17,443 nucleotides of DNA. Source: an uncultured Eisenbergiella sp. (GTDB taxonomy: Bacteria > Bacillota > Clostridia > Lachnospirales > Lachnospiraceae). Both the position numbers and the translations under genes were made by a program. The stretch spans positions 1 to 17,443 of the forward strand of contig CAJUEL010000069.1 of assembly GCA_910585455.1 (NCBI GenBank). Direction: 5' to 3'. Below are positions 1 to 6,455 of the stretch, piece by piece. The stretch's first letter is position 1, and every line of letters starts with the position of its first letter. The notes under the pieces were generated by a model, which did no database searches, was not told where the DNA came from, and saw only the letters and a program-made list of their open reading frames with translations.

Positions 1-44
1 GTTTGCTTTTTGCACAATTCAGGTATTGACAAAAGTCACTACAT

Positions 45-79
45 AACAGTTCAGAAAGGTCTGCGCGTTTACCGCGCAG
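45..79. repeat. Short dispersed repeat copy overlapping a leader hairpin upstream of the EIIA gene
   Basis: AACAGTTCAGA (45-55) followed by CTGCGC (61-66) and TTAC (69-72) matches, at 22 of 28 positions, a segment after the sensor kinase gene (16067-16094). A partial copy lies at 6445-6455. Overlapping it is a perfect 7-bp hairpin, CTGCGCG (61-67) with CGCGCAG (73-79) and a 5-base loop. No T-run follows, so it is not an intrinsic terminator. It may be a leader structure of the EIIA transcript or part of a REP-like repeat; that role is inference. Confidence 0.45.
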
Positions 80-108
80 CATCCATGACATCATAAGGAG
101 GGACTAAA

Positions 109-597
109 ATGGGACTTTTTGACAAACTCAAAAAAAAGGAGACGGCGCAGGTGCTGGGCGCGTACATGAAAGGAAAATGTGTCGGCATCAAAGAAGTGCC
201 GGATCCCACCTTCGGGGAGGAAATCCTCGGCAAGGGCATGGCGATCATTCCGGTTGACGGGCATGTGTATGCGCCGGCTGACGGTGTGATCAGCACGGTA
301 TTCCCTACCGGACACGCGGTGGGCATCACCACGCCGGATGGGGCGGAGCTTTTGATCCACATCGGTCTGGATACGGTGGAGCTCAAGGGCGGACCGTTTG
401 CGATTCAGGTGGAGGCTGAGCAGAGCGTGAAAAAGGGCGATCTGCTGATCGTGGCGGATCTGGAGAAGATCAAAGAAGCGGGCAAGGATATCATCACGCC
501 GATGGTCGTCTGCAATACCGATGCCTATGCGCAGGTGGAGCAGCTTGTATCGGGCGATGTGGAAGCGGGAGACGATGTGCTCAAGCTTGTCAAATAG
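109..597 (+). CDS. crr: PTS glucose-family EIIA component (stand-alone)
   Basis: This 162-residue cytoplasmic protein is a stand-alone EIIA of the glucose/GlcNAc PTS family. It takes phosphate from phospho-HPr and passes it to the EIIB domain of a membrane permease. The length is normal for a single-domain EIIA(Glc). The conserved core is visible: PVDGHVYAPADG at about 48-59, then the two active-site histidines, H69 in TGHAVG and H84 in LIHIGLDTVELKG. H84 corresponds to the phosphorylated His. The start ATG follows AAGGAGGG at 95-102 with good spacing. The gene begins a PTS cluster with ptsI, ptsH and an EIIBC gene that lacks its own IIA domain, so this protein very probably serves that permease. 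The symbol crr is by homology; the partner sugar is inferred from context. Confidence 0.93.
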   Translation: MGLFDKLKKKETAQVLGAYMKGKCVGIKEVPDPTFGEEILGKGMAIIPVDGHVYAPADGVISTVFPTGHAVGITTPDGAELLIHIGLDTVELKGGPFAIQVEAEQSVKKGDLLIVADLEKIKEAGKDIITPMVVCNTDAYAQVEQLVSGDVEAGDDVLKLVK

Positions 598-604
598 AAG
601 GACA

Positions 605-634
605 GAGGAAAGAGCGGGTTTCCAACGGCAATAT
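605..634 (+). promoter_or_regulatory. Repeated leader motif, copy A (upstream of ptsI)
   Basis: GAGGAAAG (605-612), a 6-base spacer and TTTCCAACGGCAATAT (619-634) form a unit. It recurs upstream of the ACT-domain gene at 11005-11031, with the 16-base part identical. GGAAA (607-611) can pair with TTTCC (619-623) to form a small hairpin followed by AACGGCAATAT. It lies 56 bases before the ptsI start. No promoter or start codon is associated with it. It is a candidate RNA element or dispersed repeat of unknown role. Confidence 0.4.
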
Positions 635-690
635 AAGAAAGGTCTGTTCTGTCTGAAACGGACGAAAAAGAAAAGGAGGTGTCCTGTGCG

Positions 691-2307
691 ATGGTAATAT
701 GTTCCGGTAAAAGCGTGCTGGAGGGCGTGGCGATCGGCAAGATTTACCTTTTTAAAAAGCAGGAATATCAGCTTGTAAAAACACAGGTAGCGGATACGGA
801 ATGTGAGATTGCGCGCTTTACAGAGGCGAAGGAAAAAGCTATAGAGCAGCTGGATGCGCTGTATCAGAAGGCGCTTGTGGAAGCGGGCGAAGAGCAGGCG
901 ATGATTTTTGACGTGCATAAAATGATGCTGGACGACGGAGACTATCTGGACGGCATCTGCAATATGATCCGGGATGAAAAGGTGAATGCGGAGTATGCGG
1001 TCACCATGACGGGAGAAAGCTTTTCGGCGGTGTTTGCCTCCATGGACGACGAATACATGAAGGCGCGCAGCGTGGATGTGCTGGATATTTCCAGACGGGT
1101 CGTCAACAATCTGGCGGGCATTGTGGAGGGCGGCATCGCTTCCGATGTGCCGGTCATTCTGCTGGCGGATGATCTGTCCCCCAGCGAGACAGTGCAGCTG
1201 GATAAGAGCAAGATCCTCGCCTTTGTGACAAAGAACGGTTCTGCCAATTCCCACACGGCGATTCTGGCCCGTTCCATGAACATTCCGGCGCTGGTGAAAA
1301 CGGATGTGGCGCTTTTGGAGGACTACAACGGCTGTCAGGCGGTGGTGGACGGCATGGAGGGCCAGCTCATCATCAATCCGGACGAGGCGACGACACAGCG
1401 GATGATCCGGAAGAAGATGGATTTTGAAAAGGAGCGGACACAGCTGCTTTCCCTGATCGGCAAGGATAACGTGACCAGGGACGGGCGCAGGATCAACGTA
1501 TATGCCAACATCGGCAACACCCAGGACGTGGAGAAGGTGCTGGAGAGCGATGCCGGAGGCATCGGGCTGTTCCGCAGCGAATTCATTTATCTGGGCAGGG
1601 AGACCTATCCCACAGAGGAGGAGCAGTTCCAGATATATAAGGAAGTGCTTTCCGGCATGAAGGGCAAAAAGGTCATCATCCGGACGCTGGACATCGGCGC
1701 GGATAAGCAGGTCGATTATTTTGAACTGCCCAGGGAGGAAAATCCTGCCATGGGCTACCGGGCGATCCGGATCTGCCTGGACCGGGTGCAGGTCTTTAAG
1801 ACGCAGCTTCGCGCCATTTACCGGGCGTCCGCCTTCGGCACGGCGGCGATCATGTTCCCCATGATCATTTCGGTTTCCGAGATTGTAAGGATCAAGGAAA
1901 TTGTGGAAGAGGTGAAGGCAGAGCTGACCGCGGAGGGCGTCAGCTTTAACCGGGTGGAGCTGGGCATCATGATAGAAACCCCGGCGGCGGTCATGATCAG
2001 CGAAGAGCTGGCGCGGGAAGTGGAGTTTTTCAGCATCGGCACCAACGATTTAACCCAGTATACGCTGGCGATCGACCGGCAGAATCAGAGCCTGGATTCC
2101 ATTTATGATCCGCATCATCCGGCGGTGCTTCGCATGATCCGGATGACGGTGGAAAACGGACACAAGGGCGGCGCCTGGGTCGGCATCTGCGGAGAGCTGG
2201 CGGCGGATAAGTCGCTTACGAAAACATTTCTGGATATGGGCCTGGATGAGCTGAGCGTTTCTCCCACCTATGTGCTGGGACTGCGCAAAACGATCCGGGA
2301 AATATAA
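691..2307 (+). CDS. ptsI: Phosphoenolpyruvate-protein phosphotransferase (PTS Enzyme I)
   Basis: Enzyme I autophosphorylates from PEP and passes the phosphate to HPr, the first step of every PTS relay. From ATG 691 the protein has 538 residues, typical of the family. The active-site His is H188 in the signature GSANSHTAILARSMNIPAL. The PEP-binding TIM-barrel half shows GGIGLFRSEFIYLG, RTLDIGADKQ, NPAMGYRAIR, GTNDLTQYTLAIDRQN and the catalytic Cys C500 in GICGELAAD. A longer in-frame reading from GTG 679 was rejected because that codon overlaps the ribosome binding site AAGGAGG at 673-679. ATG 691 lies 11 bases after this site and gives a normal N-terminus. It precedes ptsH by 18 bases, which reverses the usual ptsH-ptsI order. 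Confidence 0.96.
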   Translation: MVICSGKSVLEGVAIGKIYLFKKQEYQLVKTQVADTECEIARFTEAKEKAIEQLDALYQKALVEAGEEQAMIFDVHKMMLDDGDYLDGICNMIRDEKVNAEYAVTMTGESFSAVFASMDDEYMKARSVDVLDISRRVVNNLAGIVEGGIASDVPVILLADDLSPSETVQLDKSKILAFVTKNGSANSHTAILARSMNIPALVKTDVALLEDYNGCQAVVDGMEGQLIINPDEATTQRMIRKKMDFEKERTQLLSLIGKDNVTRDGRRINVYANIGNTQDVEKVLESDAGGIGLFRSEFIYLGRETYPTEEEQFQIYKEVLSGMKGKKVIIRTLDIGADKQVDYFELPREENPAMGYRAIRICLDRVQVFKTQLRAIYRASAFGTAAIMFPMIISVSEIVRIKEIVEEVKAELTAEGVSFNRVELGIMIETPAAVMISEELAREVEFFSIGTNDLTQYTLAIDRQNQSLDSIYDPHHPAVLRMIRMTVENGHKGGAWVGICGELAADKSLTKTFLDMGLDELSVSPTYVLGLRKTIREI

Positions 2308-2325
2308 AAAAGGAGGCGGATTACG

Positions 2326-2583
2326 ATGAAACAGTTTACTTACACGATCAAGGATGAGTTGGGCATCCATGCAAGACCTGCGGGGCTTCTGGTGAAGAAG
2401 GCGGCCGAATTTACGAGCACCGTTTCCGTGGATAACGGCGTAAAGAAGGGCGATGCGAAGAAGATCATGTCCCTGATGATGATGGGCGTAAAGCAGGGGC
2501 AGGATGTGACCTTCACCATCGAAGGCGAGGATGAGGACGCGGCAGCGGCGGCGCTGGAAGCTTTCATGCAGGAGAATCTGTAA
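2326..2583 (+). CDS. ptsH: HPr phosphocarrier protein with Lys at position 46
   Basis: This 85-residue HPr carries phosphate from Enzyme I to EIIA. The catalytic H15 lies in LGIHARPAGLLVKKAAEF, as in all HPr proteins. An ungapped alignment with Bacillus subtilis HPr, anchored on H15 and on K45-x-I47-M48, places Lys (codon 2461-2463) where B. subtilis has the regulatory Ser46. The local sequence is DAKKIMSLMMMGVKQG. HPr kinase/phosphorylase therefore has no Ser at the usual site. S49 is nearby but three residues off. AAAAAGGAGG (2307-2316) precedes the ATG. The gene sits 18 bases after ptsI and 98 bases before the EIIBC gene. Function in sugar transport is expected to be intact; catabolite signalling through this copy is doubtful (inference). 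The organism may have another HPr elsewhere. Confidence 0.95.
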   Translation: MKQFTYTIKDELGIHARPAGLLVKKAAEFTSTVSVDNGVKKGDAKKIMSLMMMGVKQGQDVTFTIEGEDEDAAAAALEAFMQENL

Positions 2584-2639
2584 AAAGGTAACATTTCAGA
2601 GGAGTCCATTGAGGCGAAGCAGCCTTGAAGGGATAGACG

Positions 2640-2660
2640 CTCCCGCGGCCAGGGCGGGAG
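2640..2660 (+). other. GC-rich intercistronic hairpin between ptsH and the EIIBC gene
   Basis: CTCCCGC (2640-2646) pairs perfectly with GCGGGAG (2654-2660) around a 7-base loop. The downstream bases GAAAATAAGG are A-rich, not a T-run, so this is not an intrinsic terminator. It ends 6 bases before the AAGGGGGT ribosome binding site (2667-2674) of the permease gene. An RNA-processing or stability element, or a modulator of permease translation, would fit. That is inference. Confidence 0.4.
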
Positions 2661-2681
2661 GAAAATAAGGGGGTAAAATTT

Positions 2682-4160
2682 ATGAAGTATTTACAGAAGT
2701 TAGGGAAAGCCTTGATGCTTCCCGTAGCCTGTCTGCCGATTTGCGGTATATTGATGGGCATTGGTTATCTGTTGGCGCCTGCGGCTATGGCAGGTGAGGT
2801 CAATGGCTTTGTGGCGGCAGGCTTCAGCTATAATCTGGGTCTGTTTCTGATCAAGGCGGGTGGCGCTCTGATCGACAACATGGCGCTTTTGTTCGTGGTC
2901 GGCGTCGGCGTCGGCATGTCCGACGGCAATGACGGAACCGGCGGCCTTGCGGCGCTGGCTTCCTGGCTGATGATGACAACGCTGCTTTCCACCGGCTTTG
3001 TGACGACCATCATGCCTTCCATCGCGGACAGCGCGAATAAGACGCTGGCCTTTGACAAAATTGCGAATCCCTTTATCGGCATTCTGGCAGGTGTGGTTGG
3101 TTCTTCCTGCTATAATAAATTTAAAGGTACGAAGCTGCCGGATTGGCTTTCCTTCTTTTCCGGAAAACGCTGCGTGGCGATCGTGTCCGGCGTTGTTTCG
3201 ATCGTTGTTTCCGTCGTGCTGCTGTTCGTATGGCCGCTGATTTTCGGCGTACTGATCGCAATTGGCGAAGCGATCGTGGGACTGGATGTGGTAGGCGCAG
3301 GTATTTACGCTTTCTTAAACCGCCTGCTGATTCCGACCGGCCTGCATCATGCTCTGAACAACGTGTTCTGGTTTGACACCATCGGTCTTGGCGATTTGAG
3401 CCACTTCTGGGCAGGCGAGACGAGCGCGGATGTGTCCTGGAGCCTCGGTATGTACATGTCCGGCTTCTTCCCTTGTATGATGTTCGGTATCCCCGGTGCG
3501 GCGCTCGCGATGATTCAGTGTGCGAAGGATTCCAGGAAAAAGGTTGCGATCGGTCTGGTCGGTTCCGCCGCGCTGTGTGCGTTTATCTGCGGCGTGACTG
3601 AGCCCTTCGAATTCGGCTTCATGTTCCTGGCTCCCGGACTGTATGTGATCTATGCGTTGCTGTACGGTATTTTTTCCGCGATTACGGTGGCCCTCGGCTT
3701 CCGTGCAGGTTTCTCCTTCTCCGCAGGTGCGACGGATCTTCTTTTCTCCGCATCCCTTCCTGCGGCGGCAAAGACCTGGCTGATTCTTCCTATGGGTATC
3801 GCAGCGTTTATCGTATTCTATCTGGTATTCCGCTTCGCGATCACCAAATGGGATTTAAAGACCCCTGGCCGTGAGGATGACGATCAGGAGGCGGAGAAAT
3901 CCGCAGTGCTTGCCAACAATGACTTTACACAGGTGGCAAAAGTCGTTCTGGAGGGTCTTGGCGGCAAAGGAAACGTTACCGCTTTGGATAACTGCATCAC
4001 AAGGCTTCGCCTGGAGGTCAAGGACTATACGCTTGTGGATGAGAAGAAAATCAAGTCCGCCGGCATTGCAGGCATCATCCGGCCCGGTAAAAATTCCGTG
4101 CAGGTCATCGTCGGCACGAAGGTGCAGTTCGTTGCGGATGAAATGAAGAAAATGCTCTGA
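2682..4160 (+). CDS. nagE: PTS permease EIIBC, glucose/N-acetylglucosamine family (GlcNAc-specific by context)
   Basis: This 492-residue membrane permease transports and phosphorylates its sugar. The N-terminal EIIC domain (about 1-400) is strongly hydrophobic with many membrane segments. It has the family motif GVTEPFEFGFMFLAPG near residue 305 and RLLIPTGLHHALNNVFWF near residue 215. After a charged linker (GREDDDQEAEKS) comes the EIIB domain (about 415-492), with the phosphorylated Cys C438 in LDNCITRLRLEVKD. There is no IIA domain, unlike E. coli NagE, and the separate EIIA encoded at the head of the cluster fills that role. The start ATG follows AAGGGGGT. Sequence alone does not separate glucose from GlcNAc specificity. 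The adjacent nagB and nagA favour GlcNAc. Confidence 0.9.
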   Translation: MKYLQKLGKALMLPVACLPICGILMGIGYLLAPAAMAGEVNGFVAAGFSYNLGLFLIKAGGALIDNMALLFVVGVGVGMSDGNDGTGGLAALASWLMMTTLLSTGFVTTIMPSIADSANKTLAFDKIANPFIGILAGVVGSSCYNKFKGTKLPDWLSFFSGKRCVAIVSGVVSIVVSVVLLFVWPLIFGVLIAIGEAIVGLDVVGAGIYAFLNRLLIPTGLHHALNNVFWFDTIGLGDLSHFWAGETSADVSWSLGMYMSGFFPCMMFGIPGAALAMIQCAKDSRKKVAIGLVGSAALCAFICGVTEPFEFGFMFLAPGLYVIYALLYGIFSAITVALGFRAGFSFSAGATDLLFSASLPAAAKTWLILPMGIAAFIVFYLVFRFAITKWDLKTPGREDDDQEAEKSAVLANNDFTQVAKVVLEGLGGKGNVTALDNCITRLRLEVKDYTLVDEKKIKSAGIAGIIRPGKNSVQVIVGTKVQFVADEMKKML

Positions 4161-4189
4161 TGAGCTGATTACACATGTTTCCTGGCATT

Positions 4190-4223
4190 CCGGAAGCCCT
4201 CGCAAGAGGGCTTTCGGGGTTTT
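4190..4223 (+). terminator. Probable intrinsic terminator after the PTS cluster
   Basis: CCGGAAGCCCTC (4190-4201) pairs with GAGGGCTTTCGG (4206-4217) around a GCAA loop. The 12-bp stem has one G-T pair. The tail is only GGTTTTGGG, so the T-run is short and release may be partial. It lies 29 bases after the permease stop codon. Confidence 0.65.
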
Positions 4224-4243
4224 GGGATATTGATGCGTGGAAT

Positions 4244-4319
4244 AGCGCATGTTACTGTTCATACGTTAGTCAGCCGCGTGGCGCGTTACTGGTCACGGAG
4301 TGAACAGTAACCAGCGCAT
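4244..4319. repeat. Small palindromic element with flanking direct repeats (REP/MITE-like)
   Basis: AGCGCAT occurs at 4244-4250 and again at 4313-4319. Between the copies, GTTACTGTTCA (4251-4261) is the exact reverse complement of TGAACAGTAAC (4301-4311). A third arm, GTTACTGGTCAC (4285-4296), pairs with GTGAACAGTAAC (4300-4311) around GGA, with one mismatch. Two mutually exclusive hairpins are therefore possible. The layout of terminal inverted repeats with 7-base direct flanks resembles a tiny non-autonomous mobile element or REP sequence. There is no coding capacity. Confidence 0.55.
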
Positions 4320-4349
4320 TTGAGAATTGACCCAAATATGATAAAAGCA

Positions 4350-4378
4350 TTGAGGAAATGGGGAAAATATATTACAAT
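4350..4378 (+). promoter_or_regulatory. Promoter of nagB-nagA
   Basis: A -35-like TTGAGG (4350-4355) and a -10 TACAAT (4373-4378) are separated by 17 bases, which fits a housekeeping-sigma promoter. Transcription would start near 4385, just before the leader hairpin at 4394-4425. It lies in AT-rich sequence after the PTS terminator and makes nagBA a separate transcription unit. Confidence 0.6.
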
Positions 4379-4393
4379 AGGACACATGAGGAA

Positions 4394-4425
4394 TTGCGGC
4401 CGTCTGATCGGTCAGGCTGCCGCAA
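4394..4425 (+). promoter_or_regulatory. Inverted repeat in the nagB leader (hairpin or operator)
   Basis: TTGCGGC (4394-4400) pairs with GCCGCAA (4419-4425), and CTGA (4404-4407) with TCAG (4412-4415) around a TCGG loop. A symmetrical 3-base internal mismatch separates the two stems. It lies about 10 bases downstream of the predicted transcription start and 27 bases before nagB. It could be a repressor operator of the NagR/GntR kind or an RNA hairpin. I do not recognise the sequence as a known NagR site. Confidence 0.45.
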
Positions 4426-4452
4426 CGGATATGAAAAAGGAGAGTATGAGAA

Positions 4453-5178
4453 ATGAGAGTGATCAGAACAAAGGATTATGAGGACATGAGCAGGAAAGCG
4501 GCGAACGTCATCGGCGCGCTGGTGGTGACAAAGCCCGACTGCGTGCTGGGGCTTGCCACGGGCTCTTCCCCGGTCGGCACCTACAAAAGGCTTGTGGAGG
4601 GATATCAGGCCGGTGACCTGGATTTTTCCCGGGTAAAAAGCGTAAACCTGGACGAATACAAGGGACTGCCGAAGGAAAATGAGCAGAGCTACTATTATTT
4701 CATGCAGGATAACCTTTTTAAGCATGTGAACATCGATCCTGCCAACACCCATCTGCCGGACGGCACGGAGCCTGACAGCGAAAAGGCGTGCGGGGATTAT
4801 GACCGGGTGATCGCCTCCATGGGCGGTGTGGATTTGCAGCTGCTGGGACTGGGCCATGACGGGCATATCGGCTTTAATGAGCCCAATGACGAATTCGACA
4901 AAGAGACCCACTGCGTCAACCTGACCCAGATGACGATTGAAGCGAACAAGCGGTTTTTTGCCTCCGCGGACGAGGTGCCCAAACAGGCGTATACGATGGG
5001 AATTGCCACGATCATGCGGGCGAAATGTGTGCTGATGGTGGTCAGCGGCGCAGACAAGGCGCAGATTTTGAAGGATGCTTTCTTCGGACCAATTACGCCG
5101 AAGGTGCCCGCATCCATTTTACAGCTCCATCCCAACTTCATTCTCGTTGCGGATGAGGCGGCATTATCATTGATATAA
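4453..5178 (+). CDS. nagB: Glucosamine-6-phosphate deaminase
   Basis: NagB converts glucosamine-6-phosphate to fructose-6-phosphate and ammonia, the last step feeding amino sugars into glycolysis. The 241-residue length fits the shorter Gram-positive form; E. coli NagB, about 266 residues, is longer. Visible motifs are the phosphate-binding LATGSSPVGTYK (34-45), NLDEY with D67, and GLGHDGHIGFNEP (132-144) with D136, H138 and E143. These match the catalytic residues D72, D141, H143 and E148 of E. coli. AAAGGAGAG (4436-4444) supports the ATG at 4453. It is first in a two-gene unit with nagA, 58 bases apart. The allosteric C-terminal extension of the E. coli enzyme is absent or short. Confidence 0.95.
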   Translation: MRVIRTKDYEDMSRKAANVIGALVVTKPDCVLGLATGSSPVGTYKRLVEGYQAGDLDFSRVKSVNLDEYKGLPKENEQSYYYFMQDNLFKHVNIDPANTHLPDGTEPDSEKACGDYDRVIASMGGVDLQLLGLGHDGHIGFNEPNDEFDKETHCVNLTQMTIEANKRFFASADEVPKQAYTMGIATIMRAKCVLMVVSGADKAQILKDAFFGPITPKVPASILQLHPNFILVADEAALSLI

Positions 5179-5188
5179 AAGGCGGACG

Positions 5189-5218
5189 GCTGCGCTCTGG
5201 AACCTTCCGGAGGGCAGC
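5189..5218 (+). other. Intercistronic hairpin between nagB and nagA
   Basis: GCTGC (5189-5193) pairs with GCAGC (5214-5218), and CTCTGGA (5195-5201) with TCCGGAG (5206-5212) around an ACCT loop. There is one G-G mismatch between the stems and one T-G wobble. No T-run follows. It lies immediately upstream of the nagA ribosome binding site (CAGGAGG, 5224-5230), so it probably affects mRNA stability or nagA translation rather than termination (inference). Confidence 0.45.
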
Positions 5219-5236
5219 GCCAGACAGGAGGCGGCA

Positions 5237-6376
5237 ATGGTTATACAGAGTAAAAGAGTGTGGATCGGCGGTCAGTTTATTGCCGCTGCGTTGAAGCTGC
5301 AGGACGGGAAGATCGCGGGCATTTATCCCTGGGGCAGCCAAAAGGCGGATATGGATTACGGAGACAAGCGGCTGGTACCGGGGTTTCTGGATGTGCATAC
5401 CCATGGTGCGTATGGATTTGATACCAACGATGCAAAGCCGGAGGGGCTGCGGGACTGGATGCGCCGGATTCCCGAGGAAGGGGTAACGGGCATTTTGCCC
5501 ACCACCGTGACCCAGATGCCCGATGTGCTTACGGCCGCCGTCGCCAATGTGGCGAAGGTCGTAAAGGAAGGCTACGAGGGCGCGGAGATTCTTGGCATTC
5601 ATTTCGAGGGGCCCTATCTGGATATGGAATATAAGGGCGCGCAGCCGCCGGAGGCAATTGCGAAGGCGACGGTGGAGCAGTTTTGTGAGTATCAGGAGGC
5701 GGCGCAGGGGCTGATTAAGTATATCACGCTGGCGACTGAGCACGATGTGGATTTCGCTTTGACAAGGTACTGCAGCAGCCACGGCGTGGTGGTGAGCATG
5801 GGACACTCCTCGGCGACCTATGAGCAGGCGCTGATGGGCATTGCCAATGGCGCCATGAGCATGACCCACGTTTATAACGGCATGACTGCGTACCATCACA
5901 GAAAGCCGGGACTGGTGGGAACGGCCTTTCGGGTGCGCGATATTTACGGGGAAATCATCTGTGACGGCTGCCATTCCCATCTGGCAGCGCTGAACAATTA
6001 TTTTATGGCAAAGGGCAGGGATTATGCAATTATGGTCAGCGATTCCCTGCGCGCCAAGCATTGTCCTCCCGGCGGCGACTATGAGCTGGGCGGGCATCCC
6101 ATCGAGATCGGCAATGACGGGCTGGCGCGGCTTAAGGGGACGGACACCATCGCCGGAAGCACGCTGAATATGAACAAGGGACTGCGGATTCTGGTGGAGG
6201 ACGCCATGGTACCCTTCGATGCCGCCCTCAATTCCTGCACGATCAATCCGGCACGGGCGCTGCGGGTGGATGACCGCAAGGGCAGGCTCGCTGCGGGGTA
6301 TGACGCGGACATCGTCGTGCTGAAGGATAATTATGATGTGGCGCAGACTTATTGCAAAGGAATTGAAATGTTGTAA
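5237..6376 (+). CDS. nagA: N-acetylglucosamine-6-phosphate deacetylase
   Basis: NagA removes acetate from GlcNAc-6-phosphate, giving the substrate of NagB. The 379-residue length is typical of this amidohydrolase family. Metal and substrate residues are visible in order: HTH at 54-56 in VPGFLDVHTHG, E124 in HFEGPYLD, H190 in SMGHSSAT, H211 in MTHVYNGM, H246 in CDGCHSH, and the catalytic Asp D269 in VSDSLRA. The C-terminus closes with NPARALRVDDRKGRLAAGYDADIVVL (split by eye into NPARALRVDD and AAGYDADIVVL), the usual beta-sandwich end of amidohydrolases. The ATG follows CAGGAGG. A strong terminator 25 bases after the stop ends the unit. Annotation is secure. Confidence 0.95.
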   Translation: MVIQSKRVWIGGQFIAAALKLQDGKIAGIYPWGSQKADMDYGDKRLVPGFLDVHTHGAYGFDTNDAKPEGLRDWMRRIPEEGVTGILPTTVTQMPDVLTAAVANVAKVVKEGYEGAEILGIHFEGPYLDMEYKGAQPPEAIAKATVEQFCEYQEAAQGLIKYITLATEHDVDFALTRYCSSHGVVVSMGHSSATYEQALMGIANGAMSMTHVYNGMTAYHHRKPGLVGTAFRVRDIYGEIICDGCHSHLAALNNYFMAKGRDYAIMVSDSLRAKHCPPGGDYELGGHPIEIGNDGLARLKGTDTIAGSTLNMNKGLRILVEDAMVPFDAALNSCTINPARALRVDDRKGRLAAGYDADIVVLKDNYDVAQTYCKGIEML

Positions 6377-6401
6377 AAAATGTGGCATACTGTATCATGA
6401 G

Positions 6402-6431
6402 GGTTCCGGGCGGATGCCCGGAGCCTTTTTT
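6402..6431 (+). terminator. Strong intrinsic terminator after nagA
   Basis: GGTTCCGGGC (6402-6411) pairs with GCCCGGAGCC (6416-6425) around GGAT, a 10-bp stem with one T-G wobble. Six T residues follow (6426-6431). It separates nagBA from the zinc-finger/polA run. Confidence 0.9.
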
Positions 6432-6444
6432 GCACGACAGGAGT

Positions 6445-6455
6445 AATAGTTCAGA
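6445..6455. repeat. Partial copy of the AACAGTTCAGA repeat
   Basis: AATAGTTCAGA matches 10 of 11 bases of the copies at 45-55 and 16067-16077. The following sequence does not match the rest of the longer copies, so this may be a remnant or chance. Confidence 0.25.

Noticed and set aside
26..54. Promoter for the EIIA gene starting at TTGACA (26-31)
   Set aside because: The -35 is perfect, but the bases 17 away (49-54, GTTCAG) are not a -10, and other spacings give nothing convincing. The first bases may be the end of an upstream unit.
679..690. GTG 679 as the start of ptsI
   Set aside because: This codon overlaps the AAGGAGG ribosome binding site at 673-679. ATG 691 gives the normal N-terminus.
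91..1254. A 387-codon open frame on the minus strand opposite the EIIA gene and ptsI
   Set aside because: It is a mirror of two well-recognised plus-strand genes, with no family motif and a His/Arg-rich composition typical of antisense frames in GC-rich codon use.
5138..6388. A 416-codon minus-strand open frame opposite nagA
   Set aside because: nagA on the plus strand has every catalytic motif. The antisense reading has no recognisable domain.
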